Shown one piece after another: positions 11,600 to 21,337 of a stretch of DNA of 64,000 nt (position 1 is the stretch's first letter; each line of letters opens with the position of its first letter). Source of the DNA: Craterostigma plantagineum (Eukaryota > Streptophyta > Magnoliopsida > Lamiales > Linderniaceae); contig JAPQWV010000635.1 of assembly GCA_027422505.1 (NCBI GenBank), positions 124,001 through 188,000 of the forward strand, given 5' to 3'. A program made the translations under genes and the position numbers. The notes beneath the pieces were generated by a model. It searched no databases. It was given only the letters and a program-made list of their open reading frames with translations, and was not told the origin of the DNA.

Positions 11600-12440
11600 C
11601 CGAGAAGAGGAAAGGATGAAGACCCGAAGCTCCCCCTTCGGGACCTAAGAGCCCAGCTCCGCGCTCGCACGAAGACCCGAAGCTCCCCCTTCGGAACCTA
11701 AAAGCGCAGCTCTCCGCTGGCAAGAAGATCCGGAGCTCCCCCTTTGGAACCTAAAACCCAAGCTCCGTGCTGGCAAGAAGACACGAAGCTCCCCCACCCG
11801 AAGCTCCCCCTTCGGGACCTAAAAGCTCAGCTCTCCACTAGCAAGAAGACCCGGAGCTCCCCCTTTGGGACCTAAAAATTCAGCGCCACGCTGGCAGGAA
11901 TACGAAAAGCTATGCATTCGGATCTTACCAGGTCTGCGCTAGCACAGGGATCCAAAGCTCCGCATTCGGGACCTCCCAGCTCTGTGCTGGCAGAAGATCC
12001 AAAGGCCCAGCTCCGCGCTGGCAGAAGGCTTAAAAAAGCCCCGCTCCATGAAGATCCCAGCTCCTATATTGGGGATCTAAGAGCCAAGCTCCTTACATAG
12101 CACACGAAGGTCCGCGGGGACCTACAAGGCAGCTCCACGCCAACATCCAAAGATCCGCAGGAGATACAAGCCAAGCTCCTCAACTAGCAAACGAAGGTCC
12201 GCGTGGACCTACAAGGTAGCTCCACGCTAACGTCCAAAGATCCGCAGGAGATACAAGCCAAGCTCCTAGCTAGCACGCGAAGGTCCGTGGGACCTAGAAG
12301 CCAAGCTTCACGCTGATGTCCAATGATACATGGGAGTTACAAGCCGAGCTCCGCGCGAGCACGTGAATAGAAGCCAGCTCCGTGCCGACGGCTGAAGATC
12401 TGCGATAGATATAAGACCCGCACTCTTAGCCGGAACTGCA
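11600..12440 (+). repeat. AGCTCC/GACCT repeat array in the element interior
   Basis: About 20 imperfect copies of a 40-60 bp unit built from CCCAGCTCCGCGCTGGCA, GAAGACCCGAAGCTCCCC and CTTCGGGACCTAAAA. The CAGCTC...GCTGG parts give each unit a small hairpin. Variants continue to about 13080 in the opposite sense (AGCTCCATGCTGGCA, CTGGGACCT). No protein-coding signal. Confidence 0.85.
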
Positions 12441-13570
12441 GGGCTCACTGAATCTCATTTTCATTTACTTTACCAATATTATCATAAGTACATACATCAC
12501 ACTAACAACTTCTACTGTTTGAAGGACCGAATAGAAGGACACATCCTCGTATGGCGTCGAGGTCCATTAGGCATAGCCTCGCCAAGGTCTGAAGGCAGCC
12601 AAAAAGGGGCTCGGGGGATCTGTGCCGGCTGAAGGCAGACAACCACCGCGTCTTCCAGATAGGAGCTAGCTCCATTTAAGGATCCTCCGCTTTGGCACGT
12701 GAAGGTCCGTAGGACCTCGAAGGGGCTCTGCATTGCCACTAGCTCCGCACTAGCACCCGAAAGCCCAATCTCCTTTTCGGTAGCAAAGTCCCTAAGCTTC
12801 TGATAGGGATCTATAGCCTTAGCTACGCGCCTGCATAAAAGATCCAAAGGGCCGCAGCGCCTGAAAACCCGAGGGAGATAAAACCTGAGCTCCATGCTGG
12901 CACATAAAGCTCTGCTGGAAGACAATTCCCAGCTCCCCTCTGGCAGAGATACGCAGGACCTCAAAGCCCAGCTCCTCGCTGGTAATATTCGTGGGACCTA
13001 AGAGACAGCTCCGTGCTATCCGAATCTCCGCATCTGGGACCTGCAAATCCAACTCCGCGCTGGTCTGAGGAGCCTAGTTACCAAATTTGCCGATTCCGCG
13101 ATAACGCTGATCCACGGGAGACATCCCGCATTGATAAGGCTCTTAGCCGGAATTTCAGGGCCCTCTAAACCTTATTCTCATTTATATCATCGATACCATA
13201 ATAAATACATGCATCATACTAATGACTGCTATTATTTGAAGGATGAAATAGAAGTGCCCCATAGTGGGACAATTGAGGAAGTTCCTTGACCGTGGCATCA
13301 ACCAAGGTCGAGGAGTCTGGGGGATCTGTGCCAATCAAAGGCAGACAACCCCCACCTCCTCTAAACAGGGGCCAACTCCATTTAAGCTCAAGTCCCTATA
13401 GGAGCTACAGGGCAGAGGAATTTCAATTTCCAACAGAGCCCAAAATTGTTCACTTGAGCAGTCGAAGGTCCGAGCCTCTGGAGACCTGGAGCCAGGGACC
13501 TCATCATTAACCAAGGACAAAGGAGCTCCGTTACTTCAAATTTTAGACCTCCAACAAGGAGCCCGGATAC
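12441..13570 (+). other. Element interior, non-coding
   Basis: Further diverged AGCTCC/GGACCT units and two related blocks ending TTAGCCGGAA(C/T)T, at about 12440 and 13150, each followed by GGGC(T/C)C, CTCATTTTCATTTA/CTCATTTATA and a GAAGGA(C/T)(C/G) segment. This looks like an internal duplication of about 0.7 kb. I see no domain in any frame. Confidence 0.5.
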
Positions 13571-13686
13571 TAAGCGAGCGGGCGCTATAACCACGCATCT
13601 AAGCGAGCGGGCGCTATAACCACGCGTTTAAGCGAGTGGACGTTATAACCACGCGTTCAAGCGAAGCTGGCGTTATAACCAGGGTA
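13571..13686 (+). repeat. Four-copy 29-bp tandem repeat
   Basis: TAAGCGAGCGGGCGCTATAA followed by CCACGCRT, in copies starting 13571, 13600, 13629 and about 13658. A fifth related copy (AAGCGAAGCTGGCGCTATAA) stands alone near 14002. Confidence 0.9.
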
Positions 13687-13774
13687 AACTAATTACATCC
13701 CTATGAAAATACCGCCTTGTCGGAATATACACATTGTATCATATCATGAAAGGTGCACCATATAATATAATCGA

Positions 13775-13990
13775 TGCCGAGGGTCGACGGACCTAAGGTG
13801 TACCCGACATCAAAGACTGATAGTCTGCGACGTGAGATGATGCCAAAGACCGACGGGTCGGCGGTGTACCCGACATCAAAGGCCACAGGTCTGCGACGTG
13901 AAAGATGCCCATGAGGGCGTACAAGATGCCGCCGCTGACGGGCTGCGGTGTACAGGACATCAAAGGCTCTCAGTAGGCCTGCGACGTGAA
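13775..13990 (+). repeat. Three-copy repeat, about 70 bp
   Basis: GATGCCGAGGGTCGACGG, GTGTACCCGACATCAAAG and TCTGCGACGTGA recur in order three times (GATGCC at about 13773, 13838 and 13926), with substitutions. Non-coding. Confidence 0.8.
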
Positions 13991-14039
13991 TGGTACCTAA
14001 AAGCGAAGCTGGCGCTATAACCAGGGTAAATCGATGAGG

Positions 14040-15680
14040 GGATCCCCGGGGTTATAATTTTGTAGACCTAAGTGTCTACCCAGATACTGAACTCGCTAAG
14101 GACAAAGAGAGCCTAGCGCAAAACGACACCCGAGGACAATGACAACGGTCATTGCAACCAAGGGCGTGAATTCGTACTTGGCTTACGAATTGTATAGCTA
14201 ACGCTATAACCCTGACACAGAAATGATGTTCCCAGAAACATCCATCAGGTCCCGCAAAACAAAATAGAATACAAGGAGAAAGGGAACTCCGATGTAATAT
14301 GCGAACATGGAGAGTTAAGCTCCCGCACACCATTATGCCTCGAAAGAAAAACATGACAAAGTATTTTTTACAGGCTATCACCATGATGAAAAAGAGGAGA
14401 GGTCTATAGGACGTCCCAGGGAGCTAGAAGCAACGTGCAGCAGGACCTGGGATCTCCTTCAAAGTACGAGGCTCGAAGAGGAGCTCCCCCATCAGGTCCC
14501 TGCCAGGTCCCTTCCAGATTCCAAGGACGATGGATGCAACGGCGACGATAAAAGCCCAAGAAAAAACGACCTCCAACAGAGACACACAAACATAGGGGAG
14601 TTAAGCTCTTTTAAAACATTGCAGGTCCTAAGATGTCTGGAAAGGCCTTCCACTAAGTCCCCTAAGGAGCTGCAGATGATGTCTGGGAGAGCATAGCTTG
14701 GGCCAAGCCCTCCACATGCTCCTTCAGGATGCCAACCCAGAAACAAGGACTCTCGGGAGGTTGAGGACCTCACTCAAAGCAATCAAAGATGGCAGCTCTT
14801 GAAGATGAGCCAAACGCACCTCCGTCATACGCGCGAAATCGACATTCCACCCTTCCTTCTCCTCAGCGAAGGAGCTCCAGAGATCCCCTTCGCGCTATTT
14901 CATAAGAGCTACATTTTATCTTTTTTTCTCCAGGGAGCTCCGCAGTTCCCTCTCGTACTAATCGATTGACTTTGTTAATTAACTATCTCCAGGTCCCGGA
15001 TTTACGACTTGGCGGACCGTCCGACAACTACATAGCTCACCACCCGAGAGATGACCCTCTAAACGTCTGGGAGCACCCAACGACCTAACAAGCTCATCTT
15101 TTCACCTCTGTTCAGATGATCCACAGAAGTAGGGAGCTCAGCCACTGAGGTCCCCATAGGTCCCATAAGAGGCTCAGCATATTCACCGCAAGGGGAAGAA
15201 GGACGTAACTTCCTTTTTATTTCTCTTTCTGACCCTTTGATAAAGTTGTTTTCCTGTTAACACCAGAAGTAGGGGCTGTGACGATGGGATCTTCTTGAGC
15301 TGCACTACTAGGAGAAGGAACCGCAAGGACGTCCATCGAAGGAGGAATCTCCTTGCAAACATCCCTTGCCACCAATACCCGAGGGAGCAAGGGAGCTACA
15401 TAGGGTATGCTGACTTGGGGAGTCGGAGGCACTAAGGAGCTGTTCCCTTCTCATGATCGCTCAACGTAACCGACCATGGGGATGTCATACCTGCTCAGGA
15501 AATCGAGACACAAAAAGTACTAGCTCAAAGGCAAAAAAGAAAGAAGAAGAAAGGGAAACACACATTTGCAAAGAAAGGATAAAGATTTTCGGTAAGGGAG
15601 GTATGACCTACGACCCTTTATTTTATTATGGCCTGCCTTACAGTTTTTTACTCTAATTCACTTTTTGTCCCAAAAAACAA
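14040..15680 (+). other. Element interior, no recognised gene
   Basis: Mixed-composition sequence with scattered AGGTCCC/GGGAGCT words. A 71-codon minus-strand frame at 15432-15217 (PPTPQVSIPYVAPLLPRVLV, then a Ser/Pro-rich part) could be a decayed gag leader but matches nothing I know. No RT, protease or integrase motif seen in any frame. Confidence 0.5.
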
Positions 15681-15681
15681 A

Positions 15682-15699
15682 TTAGAGTAGGGGAGTGGT
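15682..15699 (+). other. Polypurine tract
   Basis: TTAGAGTAGGGGAGTGGT immediately precedes the right LTR, which opens TGATACGG at 15700. Its side fixes the element's orientation as plus, agreeing with the primer site at 11356. Confidence 0.8.
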
Positions 15700-16701
15700 T
15701 GATACGGACCAAAATAGATGGGCCATAAATAAAAGATAAGAAAAGCCCAGTAGGCCCATTGGAAAATATTTATACTTAGTAAATAATGATAAATAATAGA
15801 GATAGAGACCTCCGAAAGACTTTAGGGACCTCCAAGACACTTTGGGGAGCTAAGAACAGGAAATAAGGGTTTTTAGGGACCTCCAGAGACCACCAATAGG
15901 TAAGTAACGATCCCAAGAAGAAGAAGGCTTCTTCAATACGCTACAAGGGGACTTCATAAAGCTGGAGGATGTGACTGATGGCTATGACTGCTGTAAAAAG
16001 GACCTCTGACAGACTGCAAAGGCTACACGTTGTTCCAGAAGATCAAATCACCAGGGAGCTCGGATCAAACCTTCAGACAATGTCCAAGAGCTAGGGACGT
16101 ACCTTCAGGCAATATCCAAGAGCCTTCTATAAAAGGAGGACTTCACCATTGTCACCCACAATTCTCATTCCACGCTTCTTAACACATAATATTCTCTCTC
16201 TATATTAAACACCATATCTTCAACGTCCCAGTAGCTATTTTATTAAGTGTTCTTAAGATAAATGTGAGAGAGTGAGTTGTTTGAGTGTGTAAATCATTAA
16301 AGTACAGTGAAAAGAGGTTTTAGAGCGCCCGTGGATGTAGGATATGCAAAGATCCGAACCACGTAATTCCTTGTGTCATTTCATTTACGTCTCAACATGT
16401 CCCAGCACGTCCCCAACGTCTAAAACAGGTCCCCCAATGTCCCAAACAGGTCCCCCAAAGCCCCGAACACGTCCCAAATTGTCCCAGACAGGTCCCCAAT
16501 GTTCCAAATTGTCCCAGACAGGTCCACAAACACGTCTGGACTTCCCCAACACGTCCCAATACCCCAAATACGTCCTTAACACGTCCCTTTCAATTCCATC
16601 ACAAATAAGCACCTTACGCACGTAACTTTCTCGATTCTCCGGCTCTATAAATTCCTTTCCCCACACATATAAATCTCGTTGATTGGGATTGCCCCATATC
16701 A
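15700..16701 (+). repeat. 3' LTR of the non-autonomous element
   Basis: 1002 bp, nearly identical to 10351-11353. Differences include GACGCTTT/GACACTTT, CCAGGGA/CCAGAGA, CTGCAAA/CTGTAAA, CTCTGTTC/CTCGGATC and AACAGGTCC/AACACGTCC. It ends ATATCA and is followed by the TSD GTTTG. Confidence 0.95.
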
Positions 16702-17070
16702 GTTTGCTTATACGTTGCAGCCTGTCATGAATTTTGAGGTTTTATAACACACCAAACAACGATGTATATTAAAAAAACGTAATCGAAGACTATAATGTTG
16801 AATTCGATGTTACCATTGGTTCCTTCATTTTTGTGCTTTTATCAGTGCAATTGCAAGAAACTTCGGATCGATCGATCGTTTGTTAAATGCAGAAGAGGAA
16901 TTCATATGTCAAGGAACTGTGTCAAGGAACTGTTTATTTGCGTAGATTGATGCTATAAGAATGAGTTGTGAGTGGGTCGGTGCTTGAATTACCAATGTTT
17001 TTTCCCTTAAATAAGTTATTTAGATTAACCAAAATTGAGCGAGCGGTTTAAACAAAGCCCTGACCATTAA
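16702..17070. other. Flank of the LTR insertion, no gene seen
   Basis: Begins with the second TSD copy and continues the sequence interrupted at 10350. Moderately AT-rich. It may include the 5' end of the minus-strand Helitron, but I find no convincing terminus or coding block. Confidence 0.5.
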
Positions 17071-17362
17071 TCATATATATATAAAAGTTGGATATGTACT
17101 TTCAATTTGAGCTGATATGAGGATTTATTTACGAAAGTTACCACTCCCCTTCAAACAACCCTATGTGCCACGTTATCATTATGTGAGGGTTTTTATGGTA
17201 TTATAAAAGTAGTAAAAATTATGACCATTTTAGCTTTCTAGAGAATTTATTTACGAAAGTTGCCACTCCTCTTTAAACAATCCTATGTGCCCCGTCAGCA
17301 TTATGTGAGGGTTTTCATGGTATTATAAAAGTGGTAAAAATATGACCATTTCAGCCCTCTAT
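17071..17362 (+). mobile_element. Candidate 5' end of a gene-capturing Helitron, with direct repeat
   Basis: TCATATATATATAAAAGTTG after an A resembles plant Helitron 5' ends (TC plus AT-rich start followed by TAAAAG). Two direct copies of about 117 bp follow (about 17124-17240 and 17245-17362). Both share TTTATTTACGAAAGTTRCCA, CTATGTGCC, TATGTGAGGGTTTT and GGTATTATAAAAGT. Host-gene pieces begin at about 17500, all on this strand. The matching 3' end (hairpin, CTRR) was not found, so the call is tentative. Confidence 0.45.
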
Positions 17363-17503
17363 TTGTAAGAATATGAACAGTAATAAGAATATGAACAGAC
17401 TTGCAAAATAATCACACGTCGAGACTCTTGGCTTCTTTTCTTTTCAGAGAGATAGACATCGAATCCCCTTTTCATTTCTTGCTCGATTAATCAGAAAACC
17501 TCG

Positions 17504-17821
17504 GTGGAGTTTCCACCGCCACCACCCGACAATAAGCCCGTCATGCGCCTCCGCCCTCATAATCGAAAAACACGCAAGCGCTCGATGGTGCAAGGCATGC
17601 CTTTGGTAAGTTTCAATCAGTGGGTTTGCCCTTTTCTGAGGTCTTCAGATTACTACGCTGAGATGGTGAAATCAGACACGCACATGGGGAAGGTAAAGGG
17701 ACGTCTCTTGGCTGAGAAGAAAAAGATAGAGGAAGCAGAGGAAAGGAGAAAAGCGAGAGAGAACAAGAAGCTAGCCAAGGAGATTCAAGCGCAGAAGCTT
17801 AAGGAAAGGGCTAAGCAGAAG
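17504..17821 (+). pseudogene. EBP2-like rRNA-processing gene fragment, 5' part
   Basis: The open frame from 17504 becomes clearly EBP2-like (EBNA1-binding protein 2 homologue, nucleolar, 60S ribosome biogenesis) from about residue 43. It shows PFLRSSDYYAEMVKSD, KGRLLAEKKKIEEAEERR and KLKERAKQK. A frameshift lies before PFLR: the other frame gives a better LQSVGLP-type match. An unspliced GTAAGT occurs near 17606. The frame runs into the MITE at 17822 and stops there. The remainder resumes at 27797 after the 8-bp duplication. Only the C-terminal half of the gene is represented, so this is a captured or decayed copy. Confidence 0.85.
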
Positions 17822-18405
17822 CAGTGGCGGACCTAGGATCTGACATCCGGGGGGTCAATGAATTTTTTCACCTTAAAAACATAAGTTTCGTATACTTTTT
17901 TTTGGCTAAATATATATTAGGATTATACAAAACTTAATTTATTATATGTTATTGATATTGAAAAAATAAATATGTTACTGACAAGGAAATGAAATAATGT
18001 GAAAAACTAATTTTAAATGATAAAGTTGAAAAGTTCTCCTTGAAAAATCATTGAGTAATAAATTAATAGTAAGATATTCGATTAGAAATATATAAGTTAA
18101 AAAAAATTATTTATATGTTAAATTGGTAATTTTTTGTAGTCATAAATATTTTGGCTGATATATAACTTCAAGTATTAATAATTTGGCCAAATGTTTGGGG
18201 ATCGATCCCATATTGGGAAAAGCTGATCATATCTAATAAATTCAAAGGAGCGTTAAAGAGAAAATTGTTATAAGTTTTAAAGATGGGCATCGAACCCCAA
18301 ACCATATTGCTGATGACTAAGCACTTTGCCACTAGACTGAATCTGAAACTCAAAATTTCCCTAGTATTAACTTTATATATACGTGCAGCTGGGGGGTCAA
18401 TGGCC
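17822..18405 (+). mobile_element. MITE with CAGTGGCGGACC terminus, left part
   Basis: Starts CAGTGGCGGACC; the right end at 27796 is the inverse of CAGCGGCGGACC. Eight-base TSD AGCAGAAG at 17814-17821 and 27797-27804, as for hAT-type elements. With the MULE removed the element would be about 609 bp. The interior is AT-rich, non-coding, and includes a tRNA-like word run at 18285-18345 (GGGCATCGAACCCC, GCCACTAGACTGA). I recall many plant repeats with this exact start and CCGCCRCTG end. Confidence 0.85.
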
Positions 18406-18470
18406 GGGTCTTTTTAAAAAATGGCCTTTGACGCGGTCAAGTTTAAAAAAATAGCACTCTTGACTTTTTT
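18406..18470 (+). repeat. Left terminal inverted repeat of the MULE
   Basis: GGGTCTTTTTAAAAAATGGC ... TTTAAAAAAATAGCACTC. The reverse complement of 27697-27761 reads GGATTTTTTAAGTAAATAGC ... TTTTAAAAAATAGCACAC. They align with about 70-75% identity and a few small gaps. Preceded directly by the TSD. Confidence 0.8.
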
Positions 18471-18902
18471 TTTTGGTCAATAGCACTCTTTTTAATTAAC
18501 ACTTAATCATCTTTTCGTAATCCCTTATTATTAATTAAAAAAAAAAGAAAAACAAAAATAAAATACAACGCCTGAAATGAATTAAAAGCTGCACGTCCAT
18601 TTTGCAGCAGAAAGCATTCATTCCACTCCACCTCACCGAATTATTCTTCTTCTTCGTCCTCGTCCTTAAGAGAAATTCCCCGACCTCATATCGCGCTTCT
18701 TCACAGTGGAAGGAAACTGGAAAGTCCTCGGCGAACGAAAGATTCGAACCTCACGCTTCAGTGTAAGTATTTTTCCGGGTCGTATTTTGAATATAACCAT
18801 CTAAATCTGTAACTCTCAGTCCTAAACCCTTCCAATGGGTTCTCAAAGCTTCGGAAATTCCGGTTTGGAAGGCCGAACATGTTCATTGTTTTTACTTCCA
18901 GT
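18471..18902 (+). other. MULE subterminal region
   Basis: AT-rich sequence, then a pyrimidine-rich, leader-like stretch (about 18600-18780) ending in GTGTAAGTATTTT, which resembles a 5' splice site on the plus strand. A possible untranslated exon, but I cannot connect it to a downstream coding exon with confidence. Confidence 0.4.
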
Positions 18903-19262
18903 TGATCCGGGGACCCTGCTTGAAAGCAGAGCAGGCCACCCGCGCGTTCCGCGCGTTACAACGTGGGACCCCACATTAAAGCAGGAGTCCCGCACATTAG
19001 TGCGGCGAGTAAATCACGGGACCTGCACATAAATTCACGGGACCCGCCCATAAATTCACGGGCCCCGCGCATCAGTGCATTGTCCCCGCACATTAGGGCA
19101 GGCCCATTAGATCATGGGACCCGCGCATAAATGCAGGGTACCTGCGCGTAAACACAGGGGACCCGCGCATGCTTCATGCGGTAGAGCTTGGGTCCCGTGC
19201 ACAAGAGCTTGGGTCCCGCGCACTAGAGCTTGGGTCCCGTGTACTAGAGCTTGGTCCCGCGT
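18903..19262 (+). repeat. GGGACCCGCGCATAAA motif array
   Basis: About 15 diverged copies of a roughly 20-24 bp word: GGGACC(C/T)G(C/-)(G/A)CATAAATNCA. It ends in four tandem copies of AGAGCTTGGGTCCCGYGYAC (19183-19262), where the core is inverted (GGGTCCCG). The array sits immediately upstream of the TATA box at 19306. Confidence 0.85.
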
Positions 19263-19305
19263 TATATGTTATGGTTTTGGGAAGCTCTTACGGCGTTTTG
19301 CAAGC

Positions 19306-19314
19306 TATATAAGG
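19306..19314 (+). promoter_or_regulatory. TATA box upstream of the DEK-C-like frame
   Basis: TATATAAGG, 75 bases before the ATG at 19381, followed by an A/C-rich leader (ATCAAACACACAGCATC) typical of plant 5' untranslated regions. A start site near 19340 would be expected. Confidence 0.6.
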
Positions 19315-19380
19315 CTTGGATTTATCAAACACACAGCATCTAACATTTTTAAAAATAATCCCAGAAACAAAACATGAAGA

Positions 19381-19755
19381 ATGGTGACGGACGCCCAAAT
19401 CGTCGCCCGCCTCCACGAAATCGTCCGTCACTCGGACCCCTGGACTACCACGGCCGCCGCCGTCCGCCGCCGTCTGGAGGCCGACCTCGGTGTCGACCTC
19501 TCCCAAAGGAGGGCGTGGATCGTGGCCAAGATCGACAGATTCCTAAACGGCGACGACGATGCTCTCGAGGTCGACGACGACGATGTTATGAGCGAAGTTA
19601 TCGAAGGACAAGCACCCGAGGCTGTCCGAAACGACGATGACGAGGCTGAGAGCGAAGTGATCCAAGGCCCAGGTTGGATCGAGGTTGTCCGAAACAACGC
19701 TGTGCAGAAGGATGTCGACCAAGCTCCGGTTGGTGGAGAAGGGCGAGAAGGGTAG
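19381..19755 (+). CDS. DEK-C-domain-like small protein carried by the MULE
   Basis: A 124-residue frame. Residues 1-57 (VTDAQIVARLHEIV, TTTAAAVRRRLEADLG, VDLSQRRAWIVAKIDRFL) resemble the N-terminal DEK-C-like domain of plant SWIB/UAF30-type transcription-activator subunits, which binds DNA or chromatin. The rest is acidic (EVDDDDVMSEVIEGQAPEAV, then a second SEVIQGP repeat); no SWIB domain follows. An ATG 6 bases upstream (19374) is in another frame. The frame is intact, lies opposite in strand to the other MULE genes, and has its own TATA box and leader. It may be a captured host exon or an established accessory gene; I cannot tell. The minus-strand frame over it is a shadow. Confidence 0.65.
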   Translation: MVTDAQIVARLHEIVRHSDPWTTTAAAVRRRLEADLGVDLSQRRAWIVAKIDRFLNGDDDALEVDDDDVMSEVIEGQAPEAVRNDDDEAESEVIQGPGWIEVVRNNAVQKDVDQAPVGGEGREG

Positions 19756-20049
19756 AATAAATTATTTAATAATTTTATCAATCAAGATATGCTATTCCTA
19801 TTATTATTGATGTACGTGACCTTGACAATATAATTAGTACTGTATTTTAAATTAACTATGTTTTATAATGTAGTATTTAGTTCCGTTAAAAAATATAGAT
19901 AGTGCTATGGTATTTAATTTAATTTAATTAGGTTAGTTCAACATAAAGGGGTATTACATTAAAGGGTTTTCATGTTTAACTGCAAGTAACTGACCCGTGA
20001 TGGAACAGTAAAAGTTAAAAAGCATTTCAGAACCACCACTTTAACTTTC

Positions 20050-20790
20050 AATTCACTTCAATCGTTTTCTCCTGCACACAAAACGCCCTGCAAATCGTTT
20101 CTCTGCAAGTCCAACTATTCTCTGCAAGTAAAACCCAGTCCTAGAGCGTAAATCGACAATGGCAGTCAACCCGAACACCGAGAAGGTATTTTCTCTACTC
20201 TGCGTCTTCTTCAATTTAACGCAGCAAACCCTAATTCGGTGCGGACCCGTGCTGATAAGCATAGGACCGTGCTTAGAATTGAACTGAACAGGCCCGTTTT
20301 CACGGGACCCGCCCATAAAATGATGGGCGGAGCACGGGTCCACTGCGTATAAGCATGGTACCCTGGTTATAACGAGCGGATTCCCTGGTCGCAGCGCGTG
20401 GGTCTCGTGACCTTGCGCCTGTGAAGAACAACACGGGACCCGCGCGCTACGGTCAGGGGACCCGCACGTATAATCAAGGGACCCGCGCTTATATCCAGGG
20501 GACCCTTGCCTAGTCCATCATCTTATGGGCGGGTCCCGTGAATATACGCAAAGGTCCCGTGAAAGTAGACACAGATCCCGTGAAGATACGCACAGGTCCC
20601 CTGCTCATGCGCAGGGGTCTCAGTCGCATCCGTGCTTGACTGTCAGCATATACGATGCGGTCCCCTGGCCATATGTGCATAAGGGTTTTCGATTTTCAAT
20701 ATTCATATACCAAGTAATTGGCTAAACTGTGTTTTACGTATAAATTAGGTTGTGATGAAGACGCAGTGGACATCTTATTAACGAATTTAA
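20050..20790 (+). pseudogene. Inverted partial copy of the ULP1 gene's 5' end
   Basis: On the plus strand: a leader, ATG at 20159 with MAVNPNTEK then GTATTTTC (5' splice site), an intron-like stretch of GGGACCCGCGC repeats, and TAAATTAG/GTTGTGATG at about 20745 (3' splice site and start of exon 2), then decay. The intact gene has MAFNANVE, GTATGTG, the same repeats and AAATTAG/GTTGTGATG on the minus strand at 27365-26550. Both introns begin with near-identical TCTTCTTCAATTTAACGC and a CCCTAAT(T)CGGTGCGGACCCGTGCT-like stretch. So this is a truncated, oppositely oriented duplicate of exon 1, intron 1 and the edge of exon 2. Confidence 0.8.
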
Positions 20791-21009
20791 TAATATTAGA
20801 TTTTCGTCGGGGACAAAAAAGTGGAAACGGGAATCAAATGTCAAGTCATCTGTCTCTGATGAACTGTATAATGACACCGCTCTGACATGTCACTTCACCA
20901 ATAAATGAAGCACTGCTACATGTCACTTTTCATCAATAATTGAACAATTATTGGACCAACTTAGTAAGCGAACGTGACCAACCCTAATGATTTGGGGTAC
21001 CATGTGCTA

Positions 21010-21232
21010 ATCGGCAGGTCCCCTCCCTTTAACGTTTGGGTCCGATGGGAGTAACGCGCCCATCCCTGCGCGCAAGGAACATGGGACCAGCGCGATTTTT
21101 TCACGGGACCCAAACGTTGAAGACAGGGGACCCGGCGGGGACCACATTCATGCGCAGGGGTCTCATGCGCGTCCGTGCGGGATTCTCTGCATATGCGATG
21201 CGGTCCCCTGCGCATTTGTGCATAAGGGTTTT
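21010..21232 (+). repeat. GGGACC motif array with a third copy of the intron-end module
   Basis: 21010-21150 holds GGGACC words. 21152-21232 is an 80-bp module (GCAGGGGTCTCATGCGCGTC, CATATGCGATGCGGTCCCCT, GTGCATAAGGGTTTTC) also found at 20612-20690 (+) and 26618-26697 (-). It lies just 3' of the transposase gene. Confidence 0.85.
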
Positions 21233-21337
21233 CTACTTCCATATTCACGCAAAAGCTCGCCTAACACAACCTTACATAACATAACACAAATGGCGACGTA
21301 TAAGCCACTCTGAATACGAAAACTACATATTACAACG

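Larger units (their letters stand above)
10351..16701 (+). mobile_element. Young non-autonomous LTR retrotransposon (LARD)
   Basis: Complete element: LTRs 10351-11353 and 15700-16701, 5-bp TSD GTTTG at 10346-10350 and 16702-16706, primer-binding site after the left LTR and purine tract before the right one. The 4.35-kb interior encodes no recognisable gag, protease, RT or integrase and is filled with GC-rich short repeats, so it must be mobilised in trans (large retrotransposon derivative). By reading, the LTRs differ at about 10 substitutions and one single-base indel in 1003 bp, about 1%, implying a recent insertion. The primer-site type suggests a Tat/Ogre-lineage partner (inference). Confidence 0.93.

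Noticed and set aside
11037..11723. 228-residue minus-strand frame across the LTR edge and primer site
   Set aside because: It spans LTR, primer site and repeat array, and has no domain; an open frame from GC-rich repeat sequence.
17504..17836. Possible intact host EBP2 gene
   Set aside because: Only the C-terminal half is present, with frameshifts, and it is split by a transposon; a fragment, not a gene.
18285..18345. tRNA gene or SINE promoter (GGGCATCGAACCCC, GCCACTAGACTGA)
   Set aside because: Resembles part of a tRNA on the minus strand, but no full cloverleaf or SINE tail; it is a regular part of the MITE.
19428..19781. Minus-strand 117-residue frame opposite the DEK-C-like gene
   Set aside because: Ser/Thr-rich shadow of a GC-rich plus-strand exon; the plus strand has the domain, TATA box and leader.
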